A DNA stretch of 64,000 nt from GCA-2746365 sp963711255 (GCA_963711255.1 CAVQDO010000018.1:62001-126000), one strand, 5' to 3'; positions 48,853 to 58,486 are shown, counted from the first letter of the stretch. Made by a program: numbers and translations. The notes: generated by a model not told the origin, from the letters alone.

Positions 48853-50859
48853 TCAGGATCCGTCCTCGGCTGTTTCTGCATCCGTGTTTACCGGTTCAAA
48901 ATAAACCGGCCTGCCGTTTATGAATTTTGCCCATAGCAGTTTGCGGGTAACGCGATTGTTTTCATCAAGGCGTATGTTGCCCGTCTGTCCATCGTAAACG
49001 GCATAATCCCTGTTCTGCAAATAATCCAGGTTGTAAACCAGGTGATAGGCGTCAACACCGAGGGCGAATAGCCGGGTATAGTTTTGCTGTTGCGGCCAGT
49101 TTTGATTGAAAGTGTTGAGCAACGGCGAGTTGTTTTGCAGAACCCAGGGCAGGTCGCAATAGATCAGGCCATTAAGGTCACGGTCAAGATCGTAATTAAC
49201 TTTTCCGGTATATACATGCGAGGTTGAATAAACCGGCAGGTCGCCGGCATGGTGAAATTTGAACGCAGGCATAATGCCCCGGGCAGATTGATGGGTTGCC
49301 GCGAGAAAAATCATGTCGATATCCTGGCGTCGATAAGATTCACTTTGTGCTTTAGTGCTGATGGTATTCTCTACCTTTCTGCGGCGTATATCGCTCTGGT
49401 CGAGGTTAAGTAAAGTCCTGATCGAGCGACTATAATCATTAGTGGTGGTTGCGTAATTTTTTGCGCTCAGAACTTTGCCGCCGAGCAGTTGAAAATGCGC
49501 GGTGAAGGCATTGTTTAAACGCTGTCCCCATTCACTGTCCGGATAAAATACAGCGGCTCGCATTTTGTTTTGATGAATAGCGAGTTCTGCCACCTGGCGA
49601 GCTTCGTCTTCCGGTGATAAGCCAAACTGAAAAAGATTGTATGTGTTATTGAGGCTGTTTTCTGAGTAGTTCAGCGTCAGCACCGGAATGTCCAGTTCAC
49701 GTTGTTGTGTCAGCTGGCTAATAATGGTTTTATCAACTGGGCCGACAATATTAGTTGCACCGTCATCGATTGCCTGCTGCATTATCTGTTGAAATGATAA
49801 CTTCTCGTTACTGCTGTCATAAAAGCGGATAACCGGTTTTGTCGGTAAATTGGCGTCATTGTAATAAGCGCTTAGAATACCGTTTTTGATGGTATCAGTG
49901 ACCTTGGACAGTTTGCCTTCTAATGGCAGCAAAATAGCAATCTGTTTTTTGTCACTGAGAATCGATTGATAATTGTTTATTAATTCAATTAAAAAGCTAT
50001 TGTTCACCGGGTGGGCAGGGTGGCGTGTTCCCCAGTCGAGTAATTCATTTTCCAGCTGGCTTATTTGTTGCTGGCCGGATCGCATAACTTTTGCCAGGTC
50101 TAACCAGCCCAGTATGGTCGCGTTATTGCTGCTCTGTTTATTTAGCTGGGTATTTGGTAAATTGGAAAGCGCAGCCCAGATTTTTCTGTTATTGCGGGTT
50201 TTGTGTTTTTCGTCAGTAATGTAAGCGTCCAGCTGAACACGGCGGTCAACTGCATACATGTATTTTCCGGTTAAAAAATCCAGGTCGGCTTTTAACTCGT
50301 AAAAGTAGATTTGCTGTTCTCTGGTAACGGGTTTAGCGCTGTTGATGTACTCACCGGCTAATGCCGCATATTTTTCAACAATCGCTAATTCGGCAGAAAT
50401 CAGTGTTATTGCAGCTAAAGCCTGTTTTGAAATTACGTTTTCGCCAATCACCGGTGCAGTGGTTACTGAATCGCTAAAATCCCTGTAGCCAACCTGGGAC
50501 TTTATTACTGCCAGCTGCTGTTTTGCCAGCTCGAGGTTGTTGGCTTCAATATAAAGACGCGCCGCCTGGGTACGGTATTCCAGTTGTTTATTCTCGCTTT
50601 CGCTATCTTCAGCGAGCTCGATCAGTTTTTCGGCTTCCTGGATTAAAGTCACCTGTTTTTCGGTAACCGGGCGTGATTCTTCGATAACGTCCTGCCCGGG
50701 TTTCATCGGCTGAGTGTCACAGGCAGAAATGATGGCGATGCTAACGAGCAAAAAGAGTTTTAATGTATATGATTTCAAGATACTATGCTGTGGCTGCTGT
50801 AGTTGATAATAGGTAGTTGATATAAGAATGTTATGATTTAATCTATTTTTACTAATCAT
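48853..50859 (-). CDS. lpoA: penicillin-binding protein activator LpoA-type lipoprotein
   Basis: LpoA is an outer-membrane lipoprotein that activates the peptidoglycan synthase PBP1A. The product has a hydrophobic signal segment ending in the lipobox IISAC, an N-terminal TPR-like helical region (about to residue 290) and a C-terminal periplasmic-binding-like region (ILLPLEGKLSKVTDTIKNGI, YSTSHVYTG). Start choice is uncertain: ATG 50859 gives a long n-region before the signal; TTG 50778 (LKSYTLKLFLLVS) would be more compact. The longer frame to 50946 overlaps rsmI and is unlikely. It is divergent from rsmI, as usual. Confidence 0.85.
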   Translation of the reverse strand: MISKNRLNHNILISTTYYQLQQPQHSILKSYTLKLFLLVSIAIISACDTQPMKPGQDVIEESRPVTEKQVTLIQEAEKLIELAEDSESENKQLEYRTQAARLYIEANNLELAKQQLAVIKSQVGYRDFSDSVTTAPVIGENVISKQALAAITLISAELAIVEKYAALAGEYINSAKPVTREQQIYFYELKADLDFLTGKYMYAVDRRVQLDAYITDEKHKTRNNRKIWAALSNLPNTQLNKQSSNNATILGWLDLAKVMRSGQQQISQLENELLDWGTRHPAHPVNNSFLIELINNYQSILSDKKQIAILLPLEGKLSKVTDTIKNGILSAYYNDANLPTKPVIRFYDSSNEKLSFQQIMQQAIDDGATNIVGPVDKTIISQLTQQRELDIPVLTLNYSENSLNNTYNLFQFGLSPEDEARQVAELAIHQNKMRAAVFYPDSEWGQRLNNAFTAHFQLLGGKVLSAKNYATTTNDYSRSIRTLLNLDQSDIRRRKVENTISTKAQSESYRRQDIDMIFLAATHQSARGIMPAFKFHHAGDLPVYSTSHVYTGKVNYDLDRDLNGLIYCDLPWVLQNNSPLLNTFNQNWPQQQNYTRLFALGVDAYHLVYNLDYLQNRDYAVYDGQTGNIRLDENNRVTRKLLWAKFINGRPVYFEPVNTDAETAEDGS

Positions 50860-50896
50860 ATTTAATGAAAAGTAAGTATGTTTTGCGAGCCTACGA

Positions 50897-51811
50897 GTGT
50901 CAATCGATATTCCTGAAAATAACCCCGAGAAGCAAGAGACTGCCAAGGTCCAGCTGGATCATTCGAAACCGGCTGTTTCTCCGGGCTCATTGTATCTTGT
51001 TGCTACCCCAATAGGCAATTTAGCTGACATTACTCAGCGAGGCATCGAGGTGCTCAGCCAGGTTGATATTATAGCCGCGGAAGATACACGCCATAGTCAG
51101 CGCCTGCTGTCTCACCTGGGCATTAAAGCAAAGCTGCTGGCATATCACGAGCATAACGAAGATCGTGTCACACCGGGCCTGCTGGATGATCTTGAGGCGG
51201 GTAAAACGATTGCCCTGATATCGGATGCCGGTACTCCCCTGATCAGCGACCCGGGCTATCGCCTGGTAACCCAGGCGCATGACCGTGAATTGAAGGTTGT
51301 GCCTGTTCCCGGTGTTTGTGCGGCTATCGCAGCCCTGAGTGTTGCTGGTCTGGCTACCGATACCTTTACCTTTGAGGGTTTTCCGCCAGCAAAACAGGGT
51401 GCGCGTATCCATTTCTTCGAACGCCTGATCGAGCAGAAACGGACCATGATTTTTTATGTGTCCTGCCACCGCATTATTGAAACCCTGAAAGATATGGTCA
51501 CCGTCTTTGGAAGTGAGCGCCGTATCGGCTTTGCCAGGGAAATCACCAAGGCATTCGAAACTGTTAAAAGAATGACGTTGTCTGAATTAGTCGCCTGGGT
51601 TGAAGCGGATGAAAATCAGCGCAGAGGCGAAATTGTACTGGTACTTGAAGGTAACCTGGATGACACCGCTAATGACACGGATATCGATAAGTATTTATCG
51701 ATCATGCTCAGTGAGCTGCCGGTCAAGCAGGCCGTCAGCCTGGTGGTGAAAATGACCGGCGAGAATAAAAATGATGTTTATAAGCGAGCCCTGGCGTTAA
51801 AGGATTTATAA
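50897..51811 (+). CDS. rsmI: 16S rRNA (cytidine-1402-2'-O)-methyltransferase
   Basis: RsmI adds the 2'-O-methyl group to C1402 of 16S rRNA. The 304 residues begin with GTG 50897; a short acidic extension is followed by the tetrapyrrole-methylase-fold motifs LYLVATPIGNLADITQRG (about 32-49), SDAGTPLISDPGYRL (about 110-124) and VPGVCAAIAALSVAGL. The C-terminal helical domain SLVVKMTGENKNDVYKRAL is intact. It is divergent from lpoA and five bases upstream of the next gene. Confidence 0.94.
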   Translation: MSIDIPENNPEKQETAKVQLDHSKPAVSPGSLYLVATPIGNLADITQRGIEVLSQVDIIAAEDTRHSQRLLSHLGIKAKLLAYHEHNEDRVTPGLLDDLEAGKTIALISDAGTPLISDPGYRLVTQAHDRELKVVPVPGVCAAIAALSVAGLATDTFTFEGFPPAKQGARIHFFERLIEQKRTMIFYVSCHRIIETLKDMVTVFGSERRIGFAREITKAFETVKRMTLSELVAWVEADENQRRGEIVLVLEGNLDDTANDTDIDKYLSIMLSELPVKQAVSLVVKMTGENKNDVYKRALALKDL

Positions 51812-51818
51812 GCCGGTG

Positions 51819-52721
51819 ATGCTTCAGTACAGAATAACCGGTTTTATCATTGCGCTATTGTTTGTTGCCGTTTTTTTACAGAGCGGTGCGCATGCGGCAA
51901 ATGATAAAGCCTTCTGCTGGCAAGTGGATTCTGCTGATGCAACGGTTTATTTGATGGGCTCTATTCATTTTGCCGATCCAGGTTTTTATCCGTTACGCAA
52001 AGAAATTGAACAGGCTTACAAGCGTTCAGGCTCACTGGTTGTTGAGTTGAATGTTAATAATATTGATGCTGATGCCTACAACCAGTTACTTTCGCAGAAA
52101 GGTGTTTTTAAAAACGGTAAAACCATAAAAGACGTTATTTCTGAAGAAACCTGGCTTCAGTTGCGTCAGCGGCTGCGTCACCTCAATGTAGATTATGAGC
52201 GTGTAAAAAACTATAAACCGGGCATGCTGGTGCTGACATTAACCGCTATACAGGTGATGAAAATGGGGTTTGATCCCCAGCTGGGCATCGATGCATACTT
52301 TCTCAACAAAGCAGCGGCTGAAAACCGCAATATCATCGAGCTGGAAAGTCTGGAGCAGCAGGTTAATTTATTTTTAAATATTCCAGACGGTGAATTACTG
52401 TTAAAAGAAAGCCTGTATTCGCTGGAAGAATCAGAATTACTGATGGCAGATATTGTTCGTTTCTGGAAACAGGGTGACGAAGCGAAGCTTAACCAGTTAA
52501 TGTTTGTTGATGCACTGAACCAGTATCCTGCATTTGGGGCTATTTATGACCGCCTTTTTTATCATAGAAATGACAGCATGACCGAAAAAATAGAAGTTAT
52601 GCTCCAGTCTAAACAAGAAGACAATGTTTACTTTGTGGTGGTAGGCAGCGGCCACCTGATTGGTGAAAAGGGAATTGTAAATTCTCTGAAAGAGAAAGGG
52701 TATGCAGTGAAGCGGTTTTGA
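51819..52721 (+). CDS. TraB/GumN family protein
   Basis: The protein of about 300 residues has a signal peptide or single membrane helix (about 8-27, ending AHAAND) and a TraB/GumN (EreA/ChaN-like) domain with YLMGSIHFADPGFYPL near 47-62 and GSGHLIGEKGIVNSLK near the C-terminus, both carrying conserved histidines. Members of this clan are proposed metal-dependent hydrolases, but the substrate is unknown. The start can be GTG 51816 or ATG 51819. It overlaps the end of the rsmI unit and is probably co-transcribed. Confidence 0.8.
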   Translation: MLQYRITGFIIALLFVAVFLQSGAHAANDKAFCWQVDSADATVYLMGSIHFADPGFYPLRKEIEQAYKRSGSLVVELNVNNIDADAYNQLLSQKGVFKNGKTIKDVISEETWLQLRQRLRHLNVDYERVKNYKPGMLVLTLTAIQVMKMGFDPQLGIDAYFLNKAAAENRNIIELESLEQQVNLFLNIPDGELLLKESLYSLEESELLMADIVRFWKQGDEAKLNQLMFVDALNQYPAFGAIYDRLFYHRNDSMTEKIEVMLQSKQEDNVYFVVVGSGHLIGEKGIVNSLKEKGYAVKRF

Positions 52722-52726
52722 CCTTA

Positions 52727-52753
52727 GTGAATAGTAAGTTTTTAACTATTCAC
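52727..52753. repeat. GTGAATAGT/ACTATTCAC hairpin after the TraB-family gene
   Basis: GTGAATAGT (52727-52735) and ACTATTCAC (52745-52753) pair perfectly around a nine-base AT-rich loop, six bases after the stop codon. It lies between two convergent genes and may work as a terminator. The same words recur at 31041-31116 and 6265-6293. Confidence 0.65.
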
Positions 52754-52778
52754 CATGCATTCTGATTATTTACTGCCG

Positions 52779-54119
52779 CTAGATGCCAAGCTTCTTCTCA
52801 AGATAGTGAATATTGGTTCCGCCGGCCTGGAAGTTAGCATCACTTATAATTTCTTTATGCAGCTCAATATTGGTATTAATACCAGTGATATTGATTTCAT
52901 CTAGCGCGCCTCGCATGCGGGCAAGGGCAACATTACGGTCGCAGCCGAAGGAAATTAATTTGCCAATCATTGAATCATAGTTTGGAGGCACGGTGTAGCC
53001 GGCATAGATATGCGTATCGATACGAATGCCTGGTCCGCCAGGGGGGTGGTAGCGTTCAATCTTGCCGGGTGAAGGCATAAATGTTTTAGGGTGCTCGGCG
53101 TTCAGGCGGCACTCAATGGCGTGTCCGGTGATCTCTATGTCGCTTTGTTTGTAACGCAGCTTTTCACCCGAGGCGATATAAAGCTGTTCTTTAATAATAT
53201 CAACACCAGTGACCACTTCGGTAACAGGGTGTTCAACCTGGACACGGGTATTCATCTCAATGAAATAAAACTCTTCGTCCTGGTATAAAAATTCGAAGGT
53301 GCCGGCACCGCGGTATTTCATTTTGATGCAGGCATCGACACAGCGCTGGCCAATTTTTTTGCGCTGTCTTGGTGTAATGCCGGGAGCGGGTGCTTCCTCT
53401 ACTACTTTCTGGTTGCGTCGCTGCATTGAGCAATCGCGTTCACCGAGATGAATAGCATTGCCCTGACCATCGGATAACACCTGGATTTCAATGTGGCGGG
53501 GTGTTTCCAGGTATTTCTCCATGTAAACCATGCTATTGCCAAAGAAAGTGCCGGCTTCCTGCTTGGTCAGGGCAATAGAGTTAGCCAGCGTTGCATCCGA
53601 GTGAACTACGCGCATACCGCGGCCACCGCCGCCGCCCGCGGCTTTGATGATGATGGGGTAACCGATTTTATTGGCCAGCTTCATATTGGTTTCACTGTCG
53701 TCACCCAGTGGGCCGTCAGAGCCAGGAACACAGGGAACGCCGGCAGCTTTCATGGTTTCAATCGCAGCAACCTTGTCACCCATGGTGCGAATCGATGAAG
53801 GTGACGGACCAATGAAGACAAAACCACTGTCTTCCACACGTTCGGCAAAATCAGCATTTTCCGAAAGAAATCCGTAACCGGGGTGAATCGCGACAGCGTC
53901 AGTTACTTCAGCGGCACTGATGATAGCCGGTACATTCAGGTAACTCTGGTCAGAAGGCGCAGGCCCAATGCAGACGGTCTCATCAGCCAGTCGTACATGT
54001 TTAAGATCACGGTCAACATCAGAGTGAACAGCGACGGTTTTAATGCCGAGCTCGCGGCATGCACGCAAGATACGTAATGCAATTTCGCCTCGATTGGCGA
54101 TAACAACTTTGGATAACAT
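52779..54119 (-). CDS. accC: acetyl-CoA carboxylase biotin carboxylase subunit
   Basis: AccC carboxylates the biotin on AccB with ATP and bicarbonate, the start of fatty-acid synthesis. The 446 residues include VVIANRGEIALRILRA at the start, the glycine-rich ATP loop AAGGGGGRGMRVV (about 160-172), the catalytic ERDCSMQRRNQKVVEE segment and FIEMNTRVQVEHPVTE. It is 11 bases downstream of accB in an aroQ-accB-accC unit. Confidence 0.97.
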   Translation of the reverse strand: MLSKVVIANRGEIALRILRACRELGIKTVAVHSDVDRDLKHVRLADETVCIGPAPSDQSYLNVPAIISAAEVTDAVAIHPGYGFLSENADFAERVEDSGFVFIGPSPSSIRTMGDKVAAIETMKAAGVPCVPGSDGPLGDDSETNMKLANKIGYPIIIKAAGGGGGRGMRVVHSDATLANSIALTKQEAGTFFGNSMVYMEKYLETPRHIEIQVLSDGQGNAIHLGERDCSMQRRNQKVVEEAPAPGITPRQRKKIGQRCVDACIKMKYRGAGTFEFLYQDEEFYFIEMNTRVQVEHPVTEVVTGVDIIKEQLYIASGEKLRYKQSDIEITGHAIECRLNAEHPKTFMPSPGKIERYHPPGGPGIRIDTHIYAGYTVPPNYDSMIGKLISFGCDRNVALARMRGALDEINITGINTNIELHKEIISDANFQAGGTNIHYLEKKLGI

Positions 54120-54130
54120 GTTTCTGCGCC

Positions 54131-54583
54131 TTATTCGATAACAATCAGAGGTTGGCCGAATTCAACTGGCTGGGCATTTTCAACGAGAATGGCTTTAACC
54201 ACGCCGGATTTATCGGCTTCAATCTGGTTTAAAATCTTCATCGCTTCGATTATGCAGACAGTCTCGCCTTCGTTCACGCTATCACCGACTTTTACAAATA
54301 CTGGCGCGCCGGGTGAAGCGGCAGTATAAAAAGTACCAACCATGGGTGCATTAACCGTATGGCCGCTAATGGCAGTCGTGTCACTTTCAGCTTCTGTTTC
54401 AGCTGCTGGAGCTGGCGCGGCAACCGGTGCTGGTGCAGGAGGGGCATAAGCATATTGCTGAGGTGCCGCATTTGGCGAGTAACGTGAAATGCGTACAGAT
54501 TCCTCACCTTCGTTAATTTCAATTTCAGCAATGCCGGATTCTTCCAGCAGCTCGATTAATTTTTTTACTTTACGAATATCCAT
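54131..54583 (-). CDS. accB: acetyl-CoA carboxylase biotin carboxyl carrier protein
   Basis: AccB carries the biotin for acetyl-CoA carboxylase. The 150 residues have an N-terminal helical region (MDIRKVKKLIELLEESGIAE), an alanine/proline linker (about 40-75) and the biotinyl domain (about 78-150) with the biotin lysine in CIIEAMKILNQIE and the thumb segment GTFYTAASPGAPVFV. It follows aroQ by 16 bases and precedes accC. Confidence 0.96.
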   Translation of the reverse strand: MDIRKVKKLIELLEESGIAEIEINEGEESVRISRYSPNAAPQQYAYAPPAPAPVAAPAPAAETEAESDTTAISGHTVNAPMVGTFYTAASPGAPVFVKVGDSVNEGETVCIIEAMKILNQIEADKSGVVKAILVENAQPVEFGQPLIVIE

Positions 54584-54599
54584 AGGAGTTAATCCTGAC

Positions 54600-55046
54600 T
54601 TAATTTGTCTTTTTTAATTGGTTAATTGCTGCCTGTAACGCGAGTTCGTAGCCTTGTGCGCCAAAGCCGGAGATAACACCGACAGCAATATCAGAAAAAT
54701 AGGAATGTTCACGAAAGGCTTCGCGTGCATGAACATTAGATAAGTGTATTTCTATAAATGGTATATCAACGCCGCTGAGAGCATCGCGTAAAGCAACACT
54801 GGTATGGGTAAACGCTGCCGGGTTTATAATAATAAACCGCACATTGTTTTTTGCCGCGTTGTGAACGTGTTCTATGAGTTCGGCCTCGGCATTACTTTGA
54901 ATGCTTTCCAGGCTCAGTTTGTGCTCAGACGCAATTTTCGACAGCCTGCTGCTAATGTCGTCGAGTGTGTCTGAACCATAATGTTCCGGTTCACGTGTGC
55001 CTAACAGGTTAAGGTTGGGACCATTGATAACGAGCAAATCAGGCAT
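54600..55046 (-). CDS. aroQ: type II 3-dehydroquinate dehydratase
   Basis: AroQ dehydrates 3-dehydroquinate in the shikimate pathway. The 148 residues contain NGPNLNLLGTREPEHYG at the start, with the active tyrosine, the NPAAFTHTSVALRDAL segment and the catalytic histidine in EIHLSNVHAREAFR. Type II enzymes are dodecameric and cytoplasmic. The aroQ-accB-accC order is common in proteobacteria. A 133-base gap separates it from the upstream thioredoxin-like gene. Confidence 0.96.
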   Translation of the reverse strand: MPDLLVINGPNLNLLGTREPEHYGSDTLDDISSRLSKIASEHKLSLESIQSNAEAELIEHVHNAAKNNVRFIIINPAAFTHTSVALRDALSGVDIPFIEIHLSNVHAREAFREHSYFSDIAVGVISGFGAQGYELALQAAINQLKKTN

Positions 55047-55179
55047 TTTTTATTTTTTTAGAACCGCTTTTTGAGGGAATATAATTATTCACCAATAATT
55101 CTGCATAAAAATTAGCTAAATGTCTACTATTTCGTCGAATTAGTAGCGATATTCGGCAAATAGTTCAAAAATTAAATTT

Positions 55180-55719
55180 TTATAGCTGAATGCCGCGCTC
55201 TTTAAGCAATTCTTTTGCTCTGATCATGCTTAGTTCTCCGGTGATCGTGTTGCTAATTTCGCCACTGCGATTGATGATTACGGTGTATGGAAGCACGCCA
55301 ACACCGTTTCCGTAGCGCTGTGCCAGGCCTACACCGTCAGCATTAACGATTAATGACGGGTAATTCATCTTCATCTGTTCGGCATATTCAGCGACATTTT
55401 CCTGGTCATCAATGGCGATGCCTATAATTTGAAAACCCTGCTCGCCATAGGCTTCCTGCAGCTCAACAAATGCCGGAATTTCTTTTTTACAGGGCGGGCA
55501 CCAGGTCGCCCAGAAATTCAGAAATATCAGCTTGCCGTCCCACTCCTTAATATTTCTTAAATCACCGTTTAAGTCAGCAGCTGCAAATTCGGGTCGTTGT
55601 AGACCTATTGCCGCATTGGTGGAGACAGATGATTGCGATGGTTTCAGGTATTGTTGCAGGGCAAAGCCGCTGCTACCGGCGATGACGATAACGACAATAA
55701 ATATCAGGGTGTTTTTCAT
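55180..55719 (-). CDS. TlpA/ResA-type membrane-anchored thioredoxin
   Basis: The 179-residue protein has an N-terminal membrane anchor (about 5-24, IFIVVIVIAGSSGFALQQYL) and a periplasmic thioredoxin domain with the redox motif NFWATWCPPCKKEIP (about 68-82) and the cis-proline segment GVLPYTVIINRSG. It probably reduces periplasmic disulfides, for instance in cytochrome c maturation, possibly fed by DsbD, which is encoded 0.9 kb away beyond palindromic element B. That link is inferred. Confidence 0.9.
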   Translation of the reverse strand: MKNTLIFIVVIVIAGSSGFALQQYLKPSQSSVSTNAAIGLQRPEFAAADLNGDLRNIKEWDGKLIFLNFWATWCPPCKKEIPAFVELQEAYGEQGFQIIGIAIDDQENVAEYAEQMKMNYPSLIVNADGVGLAQRYGNGVGVLPYTVIINRSGEISNTITGELSMIRAKELLKERGIQL

Positions 55720-55861
55720 TCTGTATATATGGTTTGTTTAATTAGGGGCATTTTATAGGAAAATGTTGGTGAGTATTACGTTGAGTTTAATGTTTCGTTA
55801 TTGTTTAGGTGTTTAGTATTGCCGGCTATTGACTCTTGTTCCTGTGGTTTCGTGTTTTATG

Positions 55862-56600
55862 TTTCCTTTGGCGCTAATATTTTCGTTTGGTTGTTTACTT
55901 AGGCCTTGCGGTTCTCGCACCGCGGGCGAGTTACTCTTTTGTCAGCAGCAACAAAAGAGTAACCAGAAAAGTGCCGCCCCGACTTGTTTGCCCCGGGAGA
56001 AGCGTCCGGGGTACCTGACTTTGGGTATCTGTTCTTTTGGTTAGTTGCCTGACGAGCCCGCGCTGATGCGCCGTCCAGGCGCAGCATCACTAATTTCGCC
56101 GTCCATGGCGAAATTGCTCTACCAATGCCCCCAAAGTCAGCAAACAAAGGGGAAAAATCAAAGAAAACAACAAAGCAAAACACAAGAAACGAACAACTGC
56201 TTCTCCAGCTATGGCGCTGCGCGCCATGTTTTTTGCTGTGTTCTAGCTGGTGTTGTTGACTCTGTTGTTGACCTTGACTCTTCCGCCTTCGATAGCTGAA
56301 TTTGCCAACACGTAGAGCAAATTCGCCATGGACGGCGAATTTAGTCACGCTGCGCCTGGACGGCGCATCGGGGCGGCTCGGGCCAAAGTAAGTAATAACA
56401 CTTTAAGCAAGCACCAACGCCAATCGAATAGACACCCTCAAATTCAGGTTCCCCGGACGCTTCTCCCGGGGCTATCGAGTCGGCGGCGGCCTTTTCTGGT
56501 TACTCTTTTGGGCTGTAGCAAAAGAGTAACTCGCCCGCGGTGCGAGAACCGCGATGCCTAAGTATAGCAAATCGAAAGAAAATATTAACGCCAAAAGGAA
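55862..56600. repeat. nested palindromic element, copy B (about 740 bp), inverted relative to copy A
   Basis: Outer ends TTTCCTTTGGCG (from 55862) and CGCCAAAAGGAAA (ending about 56603) are near-complements. Inside come TTGCGGTTCTCGCACCGCGG, a TTACTCTTTTG/CAAAAGAGTAA hairpin, a CCCCGGGAG hairpin, AAATTCGCC-type hairpins, a central ATGGCGCTGCGCGCCAT hairpin and then the mirror series. The sequence from 56440 to 56560 matches the reverse complement of 20985-21120 of copy A closely. The outermost arms differ between copies yet stay complementary within each copy. It lies 27 bases after the dsbD stop. Confidence 0.9.
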
Positions 56601-56626
56601 ATATAAAACGAACAATGAATCAAACA

Positions 56627-58486
56627 CTACTTAAGCGCACGCGTTACTTGCTGACTAAATTGCTCCGCCGGCATATAACCCACGACACGATAATTCTTCC
56701 GCTCATTACCTTCAGCATCAAAAAACATAATTGATGGCGGCCCGATGATGCCAAAGTGTTTATACAGTTCGGTGTCCTTGTCATCGTTTGGCGTTACATC
56801 AGCCTGCAGCAGCACGACGTTTTCCAGTGCCTTTTGTACAGCAGGGTCGGTAAAGGTAAATGCTTCCATCTCTTTGCAGGAAACACACCAGTCAGCATAA
56901 AAATCCAGCATCACGGTTTTGCCGGCCGCTTTTGCGCTGGCAAGTTCTGCATTTAAACCTTCAACGCCTTTTATCTGCTTGAAGCTCAGGTGCTCAGCCT
57001 GCGTTACTGCACCGGATGATCCGCCCAGGCCTTTTAATGGCTGGAACAGGTTGCGGTTACCGCCGGCCAGGCCAATAACAATAATAATGCCGTAAATCAG
57101 CAGTAAAACGCCCAGGCCTTTCCATAATTTTTTCCAGCCGCTGCTGCCTTCGCCAAGGCTGTCGACCGCGCCCATGTAGATGGCGGAAACAATGATTAAT
57201 GCTGCCCATAGAGACATAGTGAAGGCAACCGGTGCAACCCTTTCCAGCAACCAGATAGCGAGACCCAGTAATAACACACCGAATACGGCTTTTACCGCAT
57301 CCATCCACATGCCGGCCCTGGGCAGGAACTTGCCTGCTGATGCGCCGATCAGCAGCAGCGGGGCGCCCATGCCCATGCTTAATGAGAATAAAGCCATACC
57401 GCCGAGTACGGCATCGCCTGTCTCAGCGATATAAATCAGTGCGCCAACCAGTGGGGCAGTGACACAGGGACCGACGATGAGTGCCGAAAGAAAGCCCATG
57501 ATGGCAACACCAACAATGTTTCCTCCCTGCTGGCTGTTGCTAATGTTGGCCAGCTTGCTTTGAAAACTGGCTGGCATTTGCAGGTCGTAAAAGCCGAACA
57601 TGGAGAATGACAGGCCAACAAAAATGATGGCGAAACTGCCGATGATCCAGGGGTTCTGGAACCAGGCCTGGATATTCTCGCCGGATAAGCCAACCAGTAT
57701 ACCAACCACGGTATAGGTCAATGCCATGGCGAGTACATACACTAATGAAAGATAAAAAGCTTTGCGTGTAGAAATGTCTTCACCCTGGCCAACAATAATG
57801 CCGGACAGGATTGGAATCATCGGGAATACGCAGGGTGTAAAGGCGAGTAGTAAACCAGCACCGAAAAAGATAAGCAGGGTTAGCCAGGTATTGCCGCTGC
57901 GCAGTGCATTAGCAATTTCATCCTGCTCTGAAACGGGCTCTTCGGCAGAGGATTGCGCCGTCGCAGCATTCTCGGCTGCAGCCGCCTGTGCGGCCGATAT
58001 CGGTGATAGCTTAACGGTAAATTTTTTCGTCTGTGGCGGGTAGCAGATTCCGGATATTTCCGAGCATCCCTGGTATTTAACCTTGAAAGTGACATCTTTA
58101 TCACCATCATAGGAATATTGGTAAGGCAAAACAGCTTCTGCGGAGTGGTGGAAAACATAAAGGGTCTTGTTAAAAACAGGATCATCTTTGGCTTCGCCGG
58201 CAGGCATTACCAGCGGCCTGGCGCTGATAGCCGCATCATCAGTGGTGATGTGCATTTTTTCACGATACAGGTAGTGGCCGTCTGCGATCACCCAACTGGC
58301 CTTAAACTGGCCCGGTTGTGAGTCGTGGCTGATTTTGAAGGCATCATCCGGATCGAGGATGTCATCCTGACCGCCAAGGCCGTCAAGCAGATTAAAGCTT
58401 TCTTCGGCCCAAACAGGTAAGCTGGAGGAAATGCCGATGCTGAGTAGTAGTAAAAATGAAAGAAAAAGTTTAAAAGATTTTTTCAT
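56627..58486 (-). CDS. dsbD: thiol:disulfide interchange protein DsbD
   Basis: DsbD moves reducing power from cytoplasmic thioredoxin across the inner membrane to periplasmic proteins. The 619 residues comprise a signal peptide (about 1-27), the alpha domain (about 30-150) with cysteines in YQGCSEISGICYP, an eight-helix membrane domain (about 195-470) with CVFPMIP and GPCVTAPLVGAL cysteines, and the gamma thioredoxin domain with FYADWCVSCKEME (near 535). All three redox pairs are present. Element B lies just beyond its stop. Confidence 0.96.
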   Translation of the reverse strand: MKKSFKLFLSFLLLLSIGISSSLPVWAEESFNLLDGLGGQDDILDPDDAFKISHDSQPGQFKASWVIADGHYLYREKMHITTDDAAISARPLVMPAGEAKDDPVFNKTLYVFHHSAEAVLPYQYSYDGDKDVTFKVKYQGCSEISGICYPPQTKKFTVKLSPISAAQAAAAENAATAQSSAEEPVSEQDEIANALRSGNTWLTLLIFFGAGLLLAFTPCVFPMIPILSGIIVGQGEDISTRKAFYLSLVYVLAMALTYTVVGILVGLSGENIQAWFQNPWIIGSFAIIFVGLSFSMFGFYDLQMPASFQSKLANISNSQQGGNIVGVAIMGFLSALIVGPCVTAPLVGALIYIAETGDAVLGGMALFSLSMGMGAPLLLIGASAGKFLPRAGMWMDAVKAVFGVLLLGLAIWLLERVAPVAFTMSLWAALIIVSAIYMGAVDSLGEGSSGWKKLWKGLGVLLLIYGIIIVIGLAGGNRNLFQPLKGLGGSSGAVTQAEHLSFKQIKGVEGLNAELASAKAAGKTVMLDFYADWCVSCKEMEAFTFTDPAVQKALENVVLLQADVTPNDDKDTELYKHFGIIGPPSIMFFDAEGNERKNYRVVGYMPAEQFSQQVTRALK

